A stretch of DNA of 64,000 nucleotides from Thamnaconus septentrionalis (GCA_009823395.1 CM020501.1:21629861-21693860), one strand, 5' to 3'; positions 33,955 to 57,919 are shown, numbered from the stretch's first letter. Numbers and translations are program-made. Notes: generated by a model not told the origin, from the sequence alone.

Positions 33955-36536
33955 ATGCTGCCTCTAAAGGAGAAAGACAAACCCATCATCAGGAAGCTGC
34001 TGGCTGCCGGCTGCTGCGCCCGCTGCGTGCTCCGCTTCTGCTGCCTGAGTGTTCACTCAGCCTACAGACGGCCCCAACAGGTGAGGCTCCATTTCTCCTC
34101 CTTCAACTTATGCTTCAACAGTCAGTAACTCACACAACTGTCCTGCAGGAAACACTCCGAGAGCTCCAGGAATTCATCAGGGATGCAGAGGACACCACAT
34201 CCCAAGCCGCAGACAACAAATCTCATGATGCAGCAGCAGCAGCAGAGCCTTGCGAGGACCCGCCGAGTAAACGGGCGAAGCTGGAGCCTGACACCGGTGA
34301 GGCGGAAGGAGACGCTAGTGACGCGGCTGGGCCGCGTGTGTGCGTGGCCTGTTTGGGCGTCCTGCAGGAGCTCAGTGGCGCCTCTCAGGCCAAGAAGATC
34401 GCTGAGGCGGTGAAGGCAGAAACATACGAGTTCGACAGCCTGGTGTTATCGGTCTCTCTGCCTGCTCAACTGTGCGTCCGAGAGGTCAGTCTGAATAGTG
34501 TGACGGATGAATTGAAAGGTCCCCTGGTGTTGTAGTTTTCCTGCTCTGTCCAACCAATGAACTCCTCAGAAATGAGAAAAGTTTTCTCTGGAAACAATTT
34601 CTAAATCTGGATCAGCTCCTTTGTGATGTCACAAAGGGCGGTCATAGCTCTCCCAGGTTAGTGACTGCACCTCCAGCCAGGTGTTGGCCCAGCCCTCTGT
34701 CACTGCCTTGTCTTTGTCTCCTTTTCAAACATGTCAAAAGTCCAAAAACAGCATCAGTTTTAGCAGGAGGCTGTAAACAGAGGGCTAAGCACACTGTTTA
34801 GTGAAGATGGAGAGAGTTGATTGGCCTTTCAGGGTTGTAGTGACGTGTTCTGCTCCTCCTGCAGCACTCCTGCTGGCTCCACGTGAAGAAGGAGCTGAGG
34901 TAAGATGAAGCTGTGGCTCAGTCGACGGTCAGGTCCTGGTACTGGTCCTGATCCTGGTGCTGGTCCTGGTCCTGGATGTTGAGCCTAACTTCTGGTTGGT
35001 CTTCACCCAGAGAGAAGAGCATCGCCGTCGACAAGGACGACCTCATCCAGGTGAAGGAGGCCTTCAAGTGGGTCATGCAGGACCTGGTGGCTAAGGAGTT
35101 GGGGGGCGTAGCTGTGGTTACCAAGGTAGGGGCGACCTATCAAGAAGACAAAGTGGAAGGGGTGTAGTAGGGTGAAGTAACAAATGTATGTGTGATGTTT
35201 CCAGAGTTTCTTCGAGGTGGGCGTGGAGTTCAGCCACCCAGACACAGAGGCCGACTGTCATTTCCTGTGAGTTGTTTTGAGGCGCAACTAGAAATTTTTG
35301 CAGCCATTGGAACATCTAACAGACGTTGTTATTTGTCCCCTTTGCAGTGCGTCTGTGTGTCCTGACTGCTTCCATCCCACCAAGAACAAACAGGTGAAAA
35401 AGTAAAACTTTCACTAAAATAAATTTTAAAAAAAAGGTCCCGGCAGGTGTCTTTTCTTTTCTCACCTTTTCAAAGTCTTTCACCTGAGACTCTGTGCAGC
35501 AGCTGCAAATGTATTTGCAAAATAAAAGTGTTTTTTTTTTTTTGATTCAGCCCGCTGTTTACAGCCTCCTACTAAAAGTGATGCTTTGCTCGACCTTATA
35601 TGAAGGTTTGGAAAGGGACAAAATCAAAGGTGGCTTTAGAGGGTGTGGCCACTTGCACGGCAAGGGGTATAATTATGCCCATTGTGAGCATCTCGAGCAA
35701 CATTGACGCCTCCACATGTTTTCTTTCCTCTTCTCTCCATCTTGCAGTCCGTGTTCACCAGGATGGCCGTGGTCAAAGCGCTGGAGAAGATTTCCGAGGC
35801 CAAATTTTTAAAGTGAGCCTTTTTTGTGTCAACCCAGTTTTGAGAATGTCTGGATGTTTGCTGACAAACCTCCCTCTCGATTCTCAGACACTACCCCAGT
35901 CCACCGGGGGTGGCGTCCAGCTGCTGCATCTCTCAGGACGTCCAGTGTCTCCACGTCTCCGTCTTCGTGGCAGGTATCACGTGACGCTTCCAGACATCCC
36001 CAGAGGAAACTGTTGAATGTCGCATCACGTTGTGTTGACGTTCCCAATGTCCTACAGGGAGGTACAACAAGTTCTGCCGCAGTCTTCCTCAGACACCGTG
36101 GCTGATCAACGGCGAGAGAATGATGGAGTCTTCAGTGGAGGAGCTGATCGCCGCGAACATCCTGTCCTCCTTCAGAGCCGACGGTGAGGTCCGATAGCTT
36201 CCCCCCTCATCATCAACGCTGATGATCCTCAACCCATCGTTCCTCAATCTGCAACTTTTTCCTCCCAGGTTTCAACTTCTCCTCGTCCGGCAGGGAGGAT
36301 GTGGACGTTCGGACACTTGGCGATGGTGACATGATGTTCCTTTGAAAAAAAAGAAATCCTCGACACAAGCTAACAACATCTAGAGAGACATCAGAGTTGT
36401 TTTTTTTGACTTGTTGGTTTTGTTTGCTGAGCAGGTCGGCCGTTTGCTATGGAGCTGCTGAACCCTCACAGGACAAAGTTCAGCAGAGCCGAGATGAAGC
36501 AGCTGCAACAGGTGGGACACACACGCACACACGCGC

Positions 36537-36624
<88 letters not shown>

Positions 36625-37042
36625 CATCCAAACTGTTTGAAAAGTGACTGAACTACCTGAGTTTTGCCAGTAGATGGCAGTATAGGAAACACACCATCCG
36701 CCTCCTGTTATTTTTTTCTAGACCATCAATGAGTCGACGGACAAGATCAGGGTGAGAGACCTGCAGATTGTGACCAGGTGAGAAAGTCTGGATACTCCAG
36801 GGGGCATTTTTAACACCAAACTCATGATTTTTTTTTTCCAAATATCCGATTAAAATGAATGAATGCATTGTTGAGTGACAAACGTGCATTTTTTAATTGT
36901 GCGTGTGCACAGAGAGGCCATGAGTCGTATGAAGGAGGGGGAGGAGGAGAAGACCAAGTCGTACACGGCGCTGGTCTGGACCCAGAAAGCCCTTCAGAAG
37001 GAAGATCTGGCCTTCATTGATGACATCAAGGTTCCTTCAACA

Positions 37043-37089
<47 letters not shown>

Positions 37090-37638
37090 CCACAGCCGCA
37101 TGCTTAAGCTTGAGTTTCTACCTACACCTGTGTCGTGGCTGTCAGGATCTGACCCTGGACCAAAAGACCCCCCTGAGGGTCCTGCACCGGCGGGCACTGG
37201 CCGTGCGCCAGAGGGTTGTGCACAGCATGAGCGCACGCCTGCTGGACCCCCATCACTTCTCCCTGAGCCTGAAGACGCAGGCCGGCACGTATCCTCTCCA
37301 TCAGCTGCTATTAATACGCTTACCAAACAGTGAAGTAGAAATTTGCAGTGTAGACATCCAACCTGTAGGTGGCACCAGCGTGGCTTCCTTAACGACGTGC
37401 GACAGCTACATCAAGGAGTTTGTCCATGGCGACTTTGGCCGCACCAAACCCAACATGTGCGAGCTGCTGAAGACGGACACGGACATCCTGGAGCTGGACG
37501 TAGAGGTGACGATCCGGTCGGATCCGGCCTGCAGCTGGAACGTGTTTCGGGAATGTTGCTCAACTGTCTGTTTGTCTTGTCTGTCTGTTCGTCTGTCAGT
37601 CGGTGGACGTGGACTGGCCTCCATCCATCCCTGAGTGA
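33955..37638 (+). CDS. pus10: tRNA pseudouridine synthase PUS10, complete, 528 aa
   Basis: PUS10 isomerises uridine to pseudouridine at tRNA positions 54/55 and also takes part in miRNA processing and TRAIL-induced apoptosis. Exons: 33955-34080, 34149-34484, 34865-34899, 35011-35125, 35205-35266, 35348-35393, 35748-35812, 35888-35973, 36058-36183, 36269-36325, 36435-36511, 36722-36777, 36913-37030, 37146-37288, 37406-37505, 37600-37638; sum 1587 bp, in phase. The N-terminal THUMP-containing domain keeps its zinc cysteines (CCARC at 20-24, CVAC at 107-110). The catalytic domain has the active-site motif GREDVDVRTLG at 340-350, matching the region of human Asp344. KTQAGTYIKEFVHGDFGRTK follows, and the protein ends ESVDVDWPPSIPE. 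The linker at about 60-105 is low-complexity and diverged. Several introns contain CA repeats next to the donor. In human this gene is also in the 2p15-16 block. Confidence 0.97.
34612..34790 (-). repeat. Dispersed repeat copy in pus10 intron 2
   Basis: Reverse-oriented copy: the minus strand reads TGTTTACAGCCTCCTGCTAA and ends with CCCTTTGTGATGTCACAAAG. The terminal 16 bases TTTGTGATGTCACAAA are a near-perfect palindrome. It lies between pus10 exons 2 and 3. Confidence 0.6.
35548..35680 (+). repeat. Dispersed repeat copy in pus10 intron 6
   Basis: It begins TGTTTACAGCCTCCTACTAA, then GTGATGCTTTGCTCGACCTT and GGTTTGGAAAGGGA. The module order matches the other copies in this window; the TGATGTCA end is not clear here. 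Confidence 0.55.
36542..36621 (+). repeat. CA microsatellite filling much of pus10 intron 11
   Basis: About 80 bp of pure CA, preceded by interrupted CA/CG repeats from 36517. It starts a few bases after the exon 11 donor (exon ends 36511), so roughly half of the 210-nt intron is CA repeat. Confidence 0.93.
37045..37088 (+). repeat. CA microsatellite in pus10 intron 13
   Basis: (CA)22 starting 15 nt after the exon 13 donor (exon ends 37030), within an intron of only 115 nt. Confidence 0.92.
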
Positions 37639-38454
37639 ACGTCATCGTCATCATTTCAGAAGAAGGATGTTTTCTTTTTTCCTTTCCGCTGTTCTGGGGA
37701 GTTACTTCGCTGACAGGACGGACGTTCACGCTGGTCTACAGAATGTGAAGTTCCAGGCAGGTGTCTGGACCGACGTGTCGAAAGAAAAAAAGAAAAGAAC
37801 CGGGCAGGAAAGCTCCTGGTTGTTGAAGGAGTGCGTTTGTTTTTGACGTAACATTACGTTGCAGTAGAAAGTAGAATGTTTTAGTTGTATTTTTTTTTCC
37901 TAAGTGCTGTACAACCACCAGCCTGTAGGGGGCTCTTCGAGACTTTTGCCACACCATACCAAACTGATTCCATCTTGTTCGACCTCCAACAGCGTGCTGA
38001 TTTGGCAATGGATTAAAAAACACCTGAGAACTTTAGGGAACTGAATTTGCTGAGATTTTTTTTTGTTTTGTTGTTTTTTTAAATTTAAATTAAAAAAAAT
38101 GCAACAGCATGGCTTCATCATGACTGAAGCTGACTGAAGTTCCATTTCTTTCGGTAAGCTTGGGAGTTAATTTTTTTAGTCACATTTTTATTTCTGCCTC
38201 CAACACGCAGCTGAACTCAGTCAGCGGCGGCTCTAATGAAAACTTCTGATTGACTACTGGCTGAAATGACGAGTCGGTACAGCAGAGACCCTGAAATGTA
38301 TTTCTTTTTAATTTAATTCAAAATAAATACTACCACGGCAACGCAAGTCCACTACTGGGTATCTTGCTCTAATGTTTTGGTAAGAAAACAAACAAGCAAA
38401 TGATCCAAAACAAACAAACAAACAAAAAAAGAATCAAAGACTTCAGTTAATGCA

Positions 38455-38488
<34 letters not shown>

Positions 38489-39255
38489 ACGTTCAAGAGG
38501 TGCCTTTTTTTTCAAACGACATGAAACACTGCCGAGGATGACAAACATAAACAAATACTACGGTACAAAGAGAGGAGGAGGAGCAGGGGGAGGAGCAAGG
38601 GATGATGGGATTGGAGCCTGAAGAAACCAGCACTGGAAAGAAAAAAATAATATATATATATATATTTATGTATATATATAACACCAGCTATGGTCCCAGT
38701 ATATTTTTCCCGCATAAGTTAAAAATAATATGAATATGGATGGAAGAGTTCGGTCTGAATGATTTTTCTTCGATTCCGTTTGTTGATGTTTTAGTTTAGT
38801 TTTTTTTTCCTTGTCAACGAGCTCCACATACAGTCACACAGGAACAACAGAAATGTCTCATTTGTCACTAAGAACCAGAAAATATCCTAAAATAAAAAAA
38901 AAGGCATTGCATATTTACATCAACGAGTTTTGGGGCGACTTCATGTTTTTCTTTTTGTTTGTTTGGTTTTTTTTTTCCTGGCAGTCCTCGCAGTTGTCGC
39001 ACACCGAGTGTCTCACGGCTCAGTTTTCTGGTGACATGATTAGTGATTTATTGATACCGTTAGATTTAACAACACGTGGGTGTGTGAATGTGTGCATGTA
39101 TATATATTCATATATAAATTCTTCATTTTTTTCTTCTTTTTTTTTTAACCCTCACAATACTGACGAGATTGACAGGGACGGGAACTCCAGACCCCTCCCA
39201 CCTCCCACCTGCACGCCTCGGCTCTGTTAGTGTGATAAAATTCTCTTCGCTCTGA

Positions 39256-39313
<58 letters not shown>

Positions 39314-40187
39314 GCATCAAGGTCCCTGCATCCTCAGATATGTTTCCCTTCGTGCGTGAAGCTTTTCGAGAGCAGTGTTGTCATCCTCTGGACCCTATGA
39401 CTCAAGGAGAGGAACCCTGACACCTGCTGATCAGATTCAGGCTGAAACGCTAGCAATGTTGGAAAAACTACCAGAACGCCACAAATTCCTGGAATCCAAA
39501 GTCACACCTTGACGGGTTGGAATCCTGACCCATAAAAGTTAATTGATTAAAACACATTTTTCTTTACATTTTGGTGGTGGAGCAGTACTGCAGCCATCCA
39601 CCAGGGGGAAGCTCCTAATATTTTTTAAGCTGTGTAGCTCCACAAGTCAAACCAGCTTCCAGCAAATGCTGAAAGTTGATGGTGTTGACGGGACCTGCGG
39701 CATGTCTCACAGGCAATAAACAGAAATTAAAATATTTTTAAATGTCTCTGCCTGCCAAATGCAAATTAAAGCGATAGCTCAACATTTTAGGCAAATTTCC
39801 CAATTTCTGCTTGACCTTGAAGATTGAAAACAAAAGGATGAAGGCAACAGATGAGTTCACTGGCAAAGTCCATGTGCGTAGGGCACAGAGAGTTTCTGGC
39901 AGAGGACTGTGAACGAGGGATTAACATATGAACCGGTCACATGACAGCACGCGCTTAGTCCCACGTTGTGAAAACGCAAAAAAACGAAAGAGAGTATGAA
40001 AATTTTTTTGCGATATTTGCGATATTTTTCAAATATTCAGGTGTTTCCATCATCAACTTTCTAGTTGCGCTATTGAAGTTTTGCACATTTCCGAGGCCAA
40101 CTGAACTGGCTAGCCGGGCCATTGGAAGCCCGGCTAGCGTCCCGCCGAGAGTTTAAGAAGCTGATAGCCTGAATCTGATCAGCAGTA

Positions 40188-40229
<42 letters not shown>

Positions 40230-41678
40230 TTTGTGTGTGTGTGCTACGACAGCATACCGTTGGCCCCGCCCACCCCATGTTCCACACACATAAAGTACAT
40301 ACACACATGAAGCCACGTGTTCCTGTGTAAATGCCCATCCCACTAGTCCTACGGCTACGATGAGGAGACAGAAGAGGGAGGAGCAGCAGATGGAGGAGGA
40401 GAAGGAGGAGGAGGAAGTGATGAAGAGGAGGCAAAGCAGAGAAAAGCCACGCCCCTCTGCCGGCTGTGGAAAGCTGGAGCGGTTAGCTGAGTGTGGATGC
40501 GGTTGTGCTCTGTGGTGCCTGAGTGAACTGTGCAGTTTCTGGCAGTTTAGTGTTTCCTGTTTTCAAAATAAAAGTACATCTCTGGAAGAGGTGGCGGGGG
40601 AGCGAAAAAAAAAAAAAAAAACAACTTCACGGGGTACTGGGTGGGGGGGAGGTAGAGGGAGGTATAAATCAGAGTTTGGGGGTTTGACAAAAGTGTAAAG
40701 TAGCGACGCGGCGACGATGACAGGAATGACTCGTCCATTTTCACCCTTTTTTTTTTCAAAATGTTTTTTGAGACAGTGATTTTCTTCGCCATGGGATTGG
40801 AAAAATGTGCGCCGCCATGGCAAATGTACAAGAAAGAAAATAGATTTTTTTTTAATACTTTTTTTGTTTCGTTTTTTTTTTTCTTGTTGAGTGAACCACG
40901 AGCCATGCACTTACTCTTAACTAAGAACGACACCGTAGCCCCGCCCACTCCCAAAATAACACCCTGTCGGTATGATACGAAACGTCTGCACACGTAAGGC
41001 AACATTTTTGGTTTTGTTTTTTTTCTTCGTTTTGTTTAGTTTTTTTTTTGTCTTGTTTTTTTGTTCCCGAAAAACGGCTCGTCTGAAACCAAGTGCAAAA
41101 AAGTCAAACAGAAAAATAGGAGGAAGAAGAAGAAGAAGGAGAAGAAGAAGAAGAAGAAGAAGAAGAAGAAGAAGAAGAAGAAGAAAGAAGAAGAAGAGGG
41201 CGGGTGGGTTGGGTCAGCGGGAGAAGGAAATGACGCACAAACAGAGAAAGAGAGAGAGAGAGGCAGAGAGAGAAAGAAAAAAAAACTCTGGGTCAACCAA
41301 ACTTAATACTGACAGAGAGAAAATAATAATAAATAATAACAAAAACATTGCCTTTTGCAGTAAATAGCGCTGGAAATGTAGGAGACATTTTTTTTTCCTT
41401 TTTCTTTTTTAGTGTGGGGAGACCAGCTGGAGTCCGTCCCACTGTGCAAAAACCTCTTTTAAAGTCCCAGAAAGACTTCTTCTCCTCGTCTGTGAGGAGG
41501 CAGAGCAGGAGGAAAAGAGGGGAGACTGGTATTTCTTGTCGTTTTTTTTTCCTTTCTTTCTTTTTCCTAAAATGGCTACGTGTTTTCCTCAGAATGGCCA
41601 CGAATGGGGGAGGGGCGACGCTGGCGAGCCGAGCCGGGTTGAACCGAGCCGAGCCGGGCCGGGGCAGCACTCACTCGC
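37639..41678. other. Convergent 3'UTR interval of pus10 and akt3
   Basis: No coding potential. A plus-strand AATAAA at 38322-38327 would give pus10 a 3'UTR of about 0.7 kb. A minus-strand AATAAA near 39047 could end a 2.6-kb akt3 3'UTR, but neither is proven. The interval holds an ATC triplet run (38459-38487), TG runs (39259-39308 and 40197-40228), long T runs and a GAA run near 41124-41194. Confidence 0.45.
41124..41194. repeat. GAA-type purine repeat in the akt3 3'UTR region
   Basis: About 70 bp of GAA/GAAG repeats, flanked by further GA-rich sequence (41245-41285). It lies about 0.5 kb beyond the akt3 stop and reads as TTC on the akt3 strand. Confidence 0.85.
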
Positions 41679-50678
<9,000 letters not shown>

Positions 50679-53600
50679 GGTGGTGCCTTCTTCTCCTGCT
50701 CGCCGACTCTCCCACCTCTCCCAGTGTAGTGGCGCTGGCGGCGGGGCGGTGGTTGGGGGTGGGAGGAGGCGGGCGGGGCCAGCAAGGTCTCCACCCGGGA
50801 GTAGGAGTGGGCTCGGTTCCGGGCTGACCTGACAGGAACCTGCACTCTCTCTCTCGCTCTCCCTCTGTCACTTTCTCTCGCCTCTCTCTCTCTCTCTCTC
50901 TCTCGCTCGACCACAAGTCCTACGTCCTCTCTCTCTCTCCTGTATTTCCTCGCTCGCCCTCGGGTTGCTCTTTCACAGCTGTGCCGTCTCCGTCTTCTTC
51001 TTCTTCTTCTTCTTCTCTGGTCGGCCGGCAGTCAGCCTGGAAGGAAGCAGAGGCCGAGAGGAGAGAAGTGAGACACACACACACATACACTTATTGTTCC
51101 GAGCCTCTACATTTCCTGCCTCCTCACCTTCTACCTTCCTCCACCGACTCCTTCCCACCCAGCCACCATATTCTTCATCTTCACTCCCCTCCTGCAGACA
51201 CCTACCTACCTACCATTCTCCCTCCCTCTCTCCCTCCCTGCCTCCCTACCTACTACCTACCTGAACGTAACATCACAAACCACCGCGACCCCAGCCAAAT
51301 AGCCAATAAGTGTCCCGGCTTGTGCCAGTCCCGCCCAAAAAAGTCACTTACCTGCACCTTCATAATTGAGTAAATTGCATGTAAAAAATAATAATAAAAG
51401 AATTAAGACTCATAAGAACTCAGTCAAGTTGCAGGAATCCCGTGGAACGTAAACGACCCATCAGTCACAGTCCAGTGTGGATATCTTTGTGATGCAGAAC
51501 GTTATCAGTAAAACTGTCGCTGTGTCTCCTTAAGTTTATTTGTACTTAATTTTCTTTTTTAAGTTAAGCTTTATTCTGGGCAAAAAATGTAAAAAAAGAA
51601 AAGAAAAACAAACTCGCTGCAGTGACTTTGCTCACACATGCCGGAGCACCCAACAAGACCATGGAAGTTTGAAATAAATTTAAAAATCACAGAGCTGACG
51701 AGTTCCCCTGCAGCTCTTTGTGTCGGCTGATCTGCTGTTTTAAAAATACTGTCAACAGGAAGTGTGTAGATCCATGCCGAGAGCAGAGGAAGCTGGAAAC
51801 GCTCAGCAGAGGTAAAAGGAGCAGCAAATTGAAAAAAAAAGAAAAAAAAAAGAAAGACATTAGTGACAATGTCTTCAGACGTTGAACAAAAAACTGATTT
51901 CTTAGGGTCCTACTTTTCTTTACTACTCAAACACCCACATCTCCTTCCCTCCTCGAACCTTCACTTCTCCTCCTTCCCTTCCCTCCTTGCTTCCTACCAT
52001 CACTCGGCTCCTACAATCATCTGCGACTCCTTCCTCCCTTCCTTTCTCCTACACCTCTGTCTGCTTCCTTCCTTTGTTCCCTTCCCTCCCTCCTATCCTC
52101 CCTTTCCTTCCTCCTTTCATCGCCCACTCACTCACTTACTCCTGCTTAAACTTTTCTACCTCATTTAATCGTTTCCTTCCTCCTTTTTTGGCGCTGTTGA
52201 TCGTCTCCTCCTCCTCTCCCTCCTTCCTCAGCTCCAATAGCTCCTTCGCTTTCCTTCATCTCCACTACACCACCTCTCTATTTTTCTCTCCTTTTGCTCC
52301 ATCCACCCATTCATTCTTCTCTCTGTCCTGAAGCAGATCCCCTCTTCAGTCCTTCCTCTCAGCTCTTACTCTTCCTTTTCTTCACCCTTTGTGGTTTCAT
52401 CCTCAACCTGAGGCGAGGCTTCACACATTTCAGCTCACTCAAACCTCAGTGGGACGGCCATCAACGCGCAGCATTTTACGCCCGTTTGTATTTTCTGCGG
52501 GCCAGTCAATGAGCTACCTCAGCAGGTAAACACCGGGAAGGTCTGAAGGCGCCAGGAGAACCTCTGCTTCTAGTCGCTAATAAACCACAGAAGAAGAAAA
52601 TGCTAGCAGTTTTAAACAACAGTTAAGTTTATATAAGTTGTCTGAACCCGCTAGAGAAAAATAAATTATTTGTTTTAATTGTCACATTTTCATGAGGGGA
52701 TTTAGCGAGAATAAATGAGTTGTTGTGACGTCATTCCGTCTTTCGCAAAGAAACATGAAACTATTTTCAAGCGGCTTAAGAGTCTAAATGTGTCGTCTTA
52801 AAAGCTCCTGAAAAAACTTGCTGTTTTTTGCAGAAGGAGTTAATGGATTTTGCACTACAATGCTGTCCCACGACAGCTTGCAGCACAGGTGCAGATTGTT
52901 TATCGCCACCTAGTGGTCTGGAGTAACTGTTTCCAGGCACGAGATGTTGTGCCAATTGCTCTCTTGCTTGTGGCCAAGGTGTACAAAGTGACAGTTTAAT
53001 AACATCACAGAAAGCATTTACATGAGATCTGACACAAAAAGGTTAAAAAAAACAGCAACGTTAAAAACAGAAGCTTTCAAATCGGACAAACAGCCAACAA
53101 ACAGCAAAATCACTCCCGTCCGCAGGTTCGTTAGCAAAGAGCGGGATTTCAAATGTGTCAGTAATTTTCCAGTTGCCGTGTTTAGGCCTCAATCTGTACA
53201 CACGCGCACGCACGCATGTAAAGCAACGCTCTAAAAATGACTTTACGAAACAGGTCCCTGATCACTCCTAAAATTAAAAACTAAGCTTGCACTGGAGTCC
53301 TCCATAATCCTCCCTCTGCCTGCCCTCCTTCACCTATCTCTTTCTCCACTCCATCCCTCCATCCCTGAACGTCCTGATGCCCGCCCGTCTCTAGTTTTAT
53401 CCCAGTGTGCACGTCAGCTGGCGGGCAAAGCATAACCGCTGCCCTGAAAATGCTATTAGGCTCAAGAACCAAAAGATGGTTTTTGACATCATGAGACTAT
53501 ATGAACACCAGTAAATCGTCTGTATTCTGCACATTTTCAGATCTTTATATTCGTCCTGGACTCCAGTAAAGAAGCTTTACTTGATTAATGTCACAAAAAA

Positions 53601-54300
53601 ACACACCACCTGATGCTAACAGCATACTTTAATCCAGGAGAAACGCCTATAACATCCTCCTCTGGCTGCAACAATCAGGAGTAATTTCATCACTTGACAA
53701 CAGTAATTGTGTGGTTTTATCTATTAGAATCTTATTATCTATATCTTATTGCTAATCAGAGATCCTGACCTGCAGGGAAGTGGTTTGTTTTGGCAAAACT
53801 AAGACATCTGGTAGTGAACTGATGAAGTTAAAAAAAAAACTAAAAAAAACTCACTGTTTAAAATGTATGTGTTTTTTTTCATTCAGACCGAATTAAAAGC
53901 GTTGCTGCACTTTCAAAGAATTGTAATTAAATCGACAATGTTACATATGATTTACGCAACCACAACAACTGACATTAGCAGCATGTAACGGCCTTAAATG
54001 TTGCATTGTGATAATACTGTTTCTCACAATATGTAATGCGACAATATGTTACGTATATCATATATTTTTTCATCCTTTTGTCAGTGCATCTGAAAAAAGG
54101 GGGACATGATGACGCTGTGTGACGTATAGAAGCATCACCGATGACACACAATCTAATGCAACAAAAATCACGATGATAACCACCGCAGAGTTTTAATGCA
54201 CATCTCAAGGCAAGTGGACCGTAGTCGCTCTTCCCCAATGTAAATCAGTCAAACCGTTTCTTAAACAAACAAACAAACAAATAAATTTTTTTTTTTTTTT
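50679..54300. other. Upstream akt3 region without recognised genes
   Basis: Directly upstream of the akt3 start codon, a GC-rich stretch to about 50960, with CT/GA runs, may be 5'UTR or a short noncoding exon; an acceptor-like GAGTGCAG on the minus strand is near 50845. Beyond the pyrimidine-rich tract (51930-52400) the sequence to 54300 is AT-rich and I see nothing supportable in it. Confidence 0.5.
51930..52400. repeat. Pyrimidine-rich low-complexity tract
   Basis: About 470 bp in which the plus strand is dominated by C and T with CTTCC/TCCTT words (for example 52028-52120). A smaller similar block is at 51120-51270. On the akt3 strand it is polypurine. No gene is supported within it; reading frames through it are compositional. 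Confidence 0.7.
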
Positions 54301-54329
54301 TTAAATGAACCGCTAATCATTTCAGTGCG

Positions 54330-56280
<1,951 letters not shown>

Positions 56281-56504
56281 CGGGACTGTGGTGCACAAGA
56301 CAAAACACAAACAGCAACATTTAACAATAACAAAAAAGTCTAGAAATAACATCCAATTAATGAAAGTGTCAAGTTGTCTTCTTTTTTCTTTCTTTTTTTT
56401 TTTTTTTTAATAAGGCAATGGTGCACAATTCTAAAAATTTTACTGGTTTAATTGTGAGATTTTTTCTTATTTAGCCAAAGCCCGAAATTGTTTTTACTCT
56501 TTAA

Positions 56505-56597
<93 letters not shown>
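56505..56597. repeat. ATT microsatellite, about 31 units
   Basis: Pure ATT repeat of 93 bp in AT-rich intergenic DNA, followed by a copy of the dispersed TGATGTCA-type repeat (56608-56725). Confidence 0.95.
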
Positions 56598-56607
56598 GCT
56601 TGCTCAG

Positions 56608-56725
56608 ACCTTCTACATGTTTGGAAAGGGTATGAAAACAAGATGCCACAGCCAACATCTAGCTAGCCGTGGTGTCACTCAGTGAAGGTAAACATCAGTG
56701 CCCTTTGTGACATCACAAACTACAT
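56608..56725 (+). repeat. Dispersed repeat copy next to the ATT run
   Basis: It contains AGACCTTCTACATGTTTGGA followed by AAGGG, and ends with CCCTTTGTGACATCACAAAC, matching modules of the copies at 34612, 35548 and 46355. Confidence 0.5.
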
Positions 56726-57443
56726 TTTTTTTACACACACTTTCAAAGAAGTGGAGCCAGCAACAGAGATAATGCTTTACTAATTTCTGTGCAGATTGAC
56801 AAACGTGTTAGTCACATAAGTTTGCAGCAAGTGGAAGTGCTGTTCTTTGATTCAAAATTTTGAATTTTTAAAGTGAAGTTTAGCAAACGTTGAATATAAT
56901 TTAGATCCTTTTAAACCATTACTATTGTTTAAGGTCAAAGAGAGAAAAGATCTTATTAGTGTTATGCAAAGATGGCATCTGGCCTCAGTTCTGACATTTA
57001 GGAAATCATCTAATAAAACCGAGCTGTAAAAACACTTTTTACACAATTAATATACCAGTGTTAAATTATTGTAGATTTGATGGTCAAATGAGTATTGAGT
57101 TAGCAGAAAACACGTAAAAAAAACAAAAAAAAAACAATAATTACACCCCAAGAAAAACCAAAGACATTAATTTTGTTAGATTTAAATATGAAATTGATCT
57201 GAAGCTTTAAACTTTGGTTTAAAAAAAACTTCTTCACTTTTCTTTCAGTCAATGAACTGAGCCAATACTCCAGTCACATGTCTGGAAGGTGGGTTACAAA
57301 CATCACATGGAGCGTTTTATCATGTCAGGGTTTGTCACGTGCCTTTGTACCGGAAAGAGGGATTTTTGCGGAGAGCACTTGAACGCACCATTTCTCTCCT
57401 CATGGGCTTTTGTTGGTCCCCAGCTTTTGTTGTCTCTCTCACT

Positions 57444-57446
<3 letters not shown>

Positions 57447-57495
<49 letters not shown>

Positions 57496-57507
57496 CACAC
57501 ACACACA
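57447..57507. repeat. TG run followed directly by AC run
   Basis: (TG)24 to 57494, then ACACACACACACA to 57507, so the end can fold back on the TG run as an inverted repeat. Confidence 0.9.
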
Positions 57508-57919
57508 GGACCTTGAGATGTTTGGAATTTAAAATCCATTTGGTGTTTTTTTTCCTTCCTTTTTTTGTCCTTCATCCGGTTATTGATTTTCTCACCCAAA
57601 ATGTCAACTGTCTCAAAATGTATAGCGACCCCTCCCCACCTCACCCTGCACCCAACCCCTAACTCTCACCGCCCACCTCCCCCCATGGCTCCCAGTGAAT
57701 AGGGGCTTTGTTTGAGGACCCTGGTCCCAGTCTTGCTGCAGACCCACAAAAAACAGGAGCTGCTGCTGCTGCTGCTTTGCATTAATCAATTACAGTGGTA
57801 CAGTGATGTCAGTCATTAGGCTGAAAGGTGCTTGTTGTGCAGAGGTGTTCTGCTTGGCCGGAAGACATGACAAATAGTGAAGACTGAAAAATAGAAGGAA
57901 AGATGAGACGCCGTAGGAC

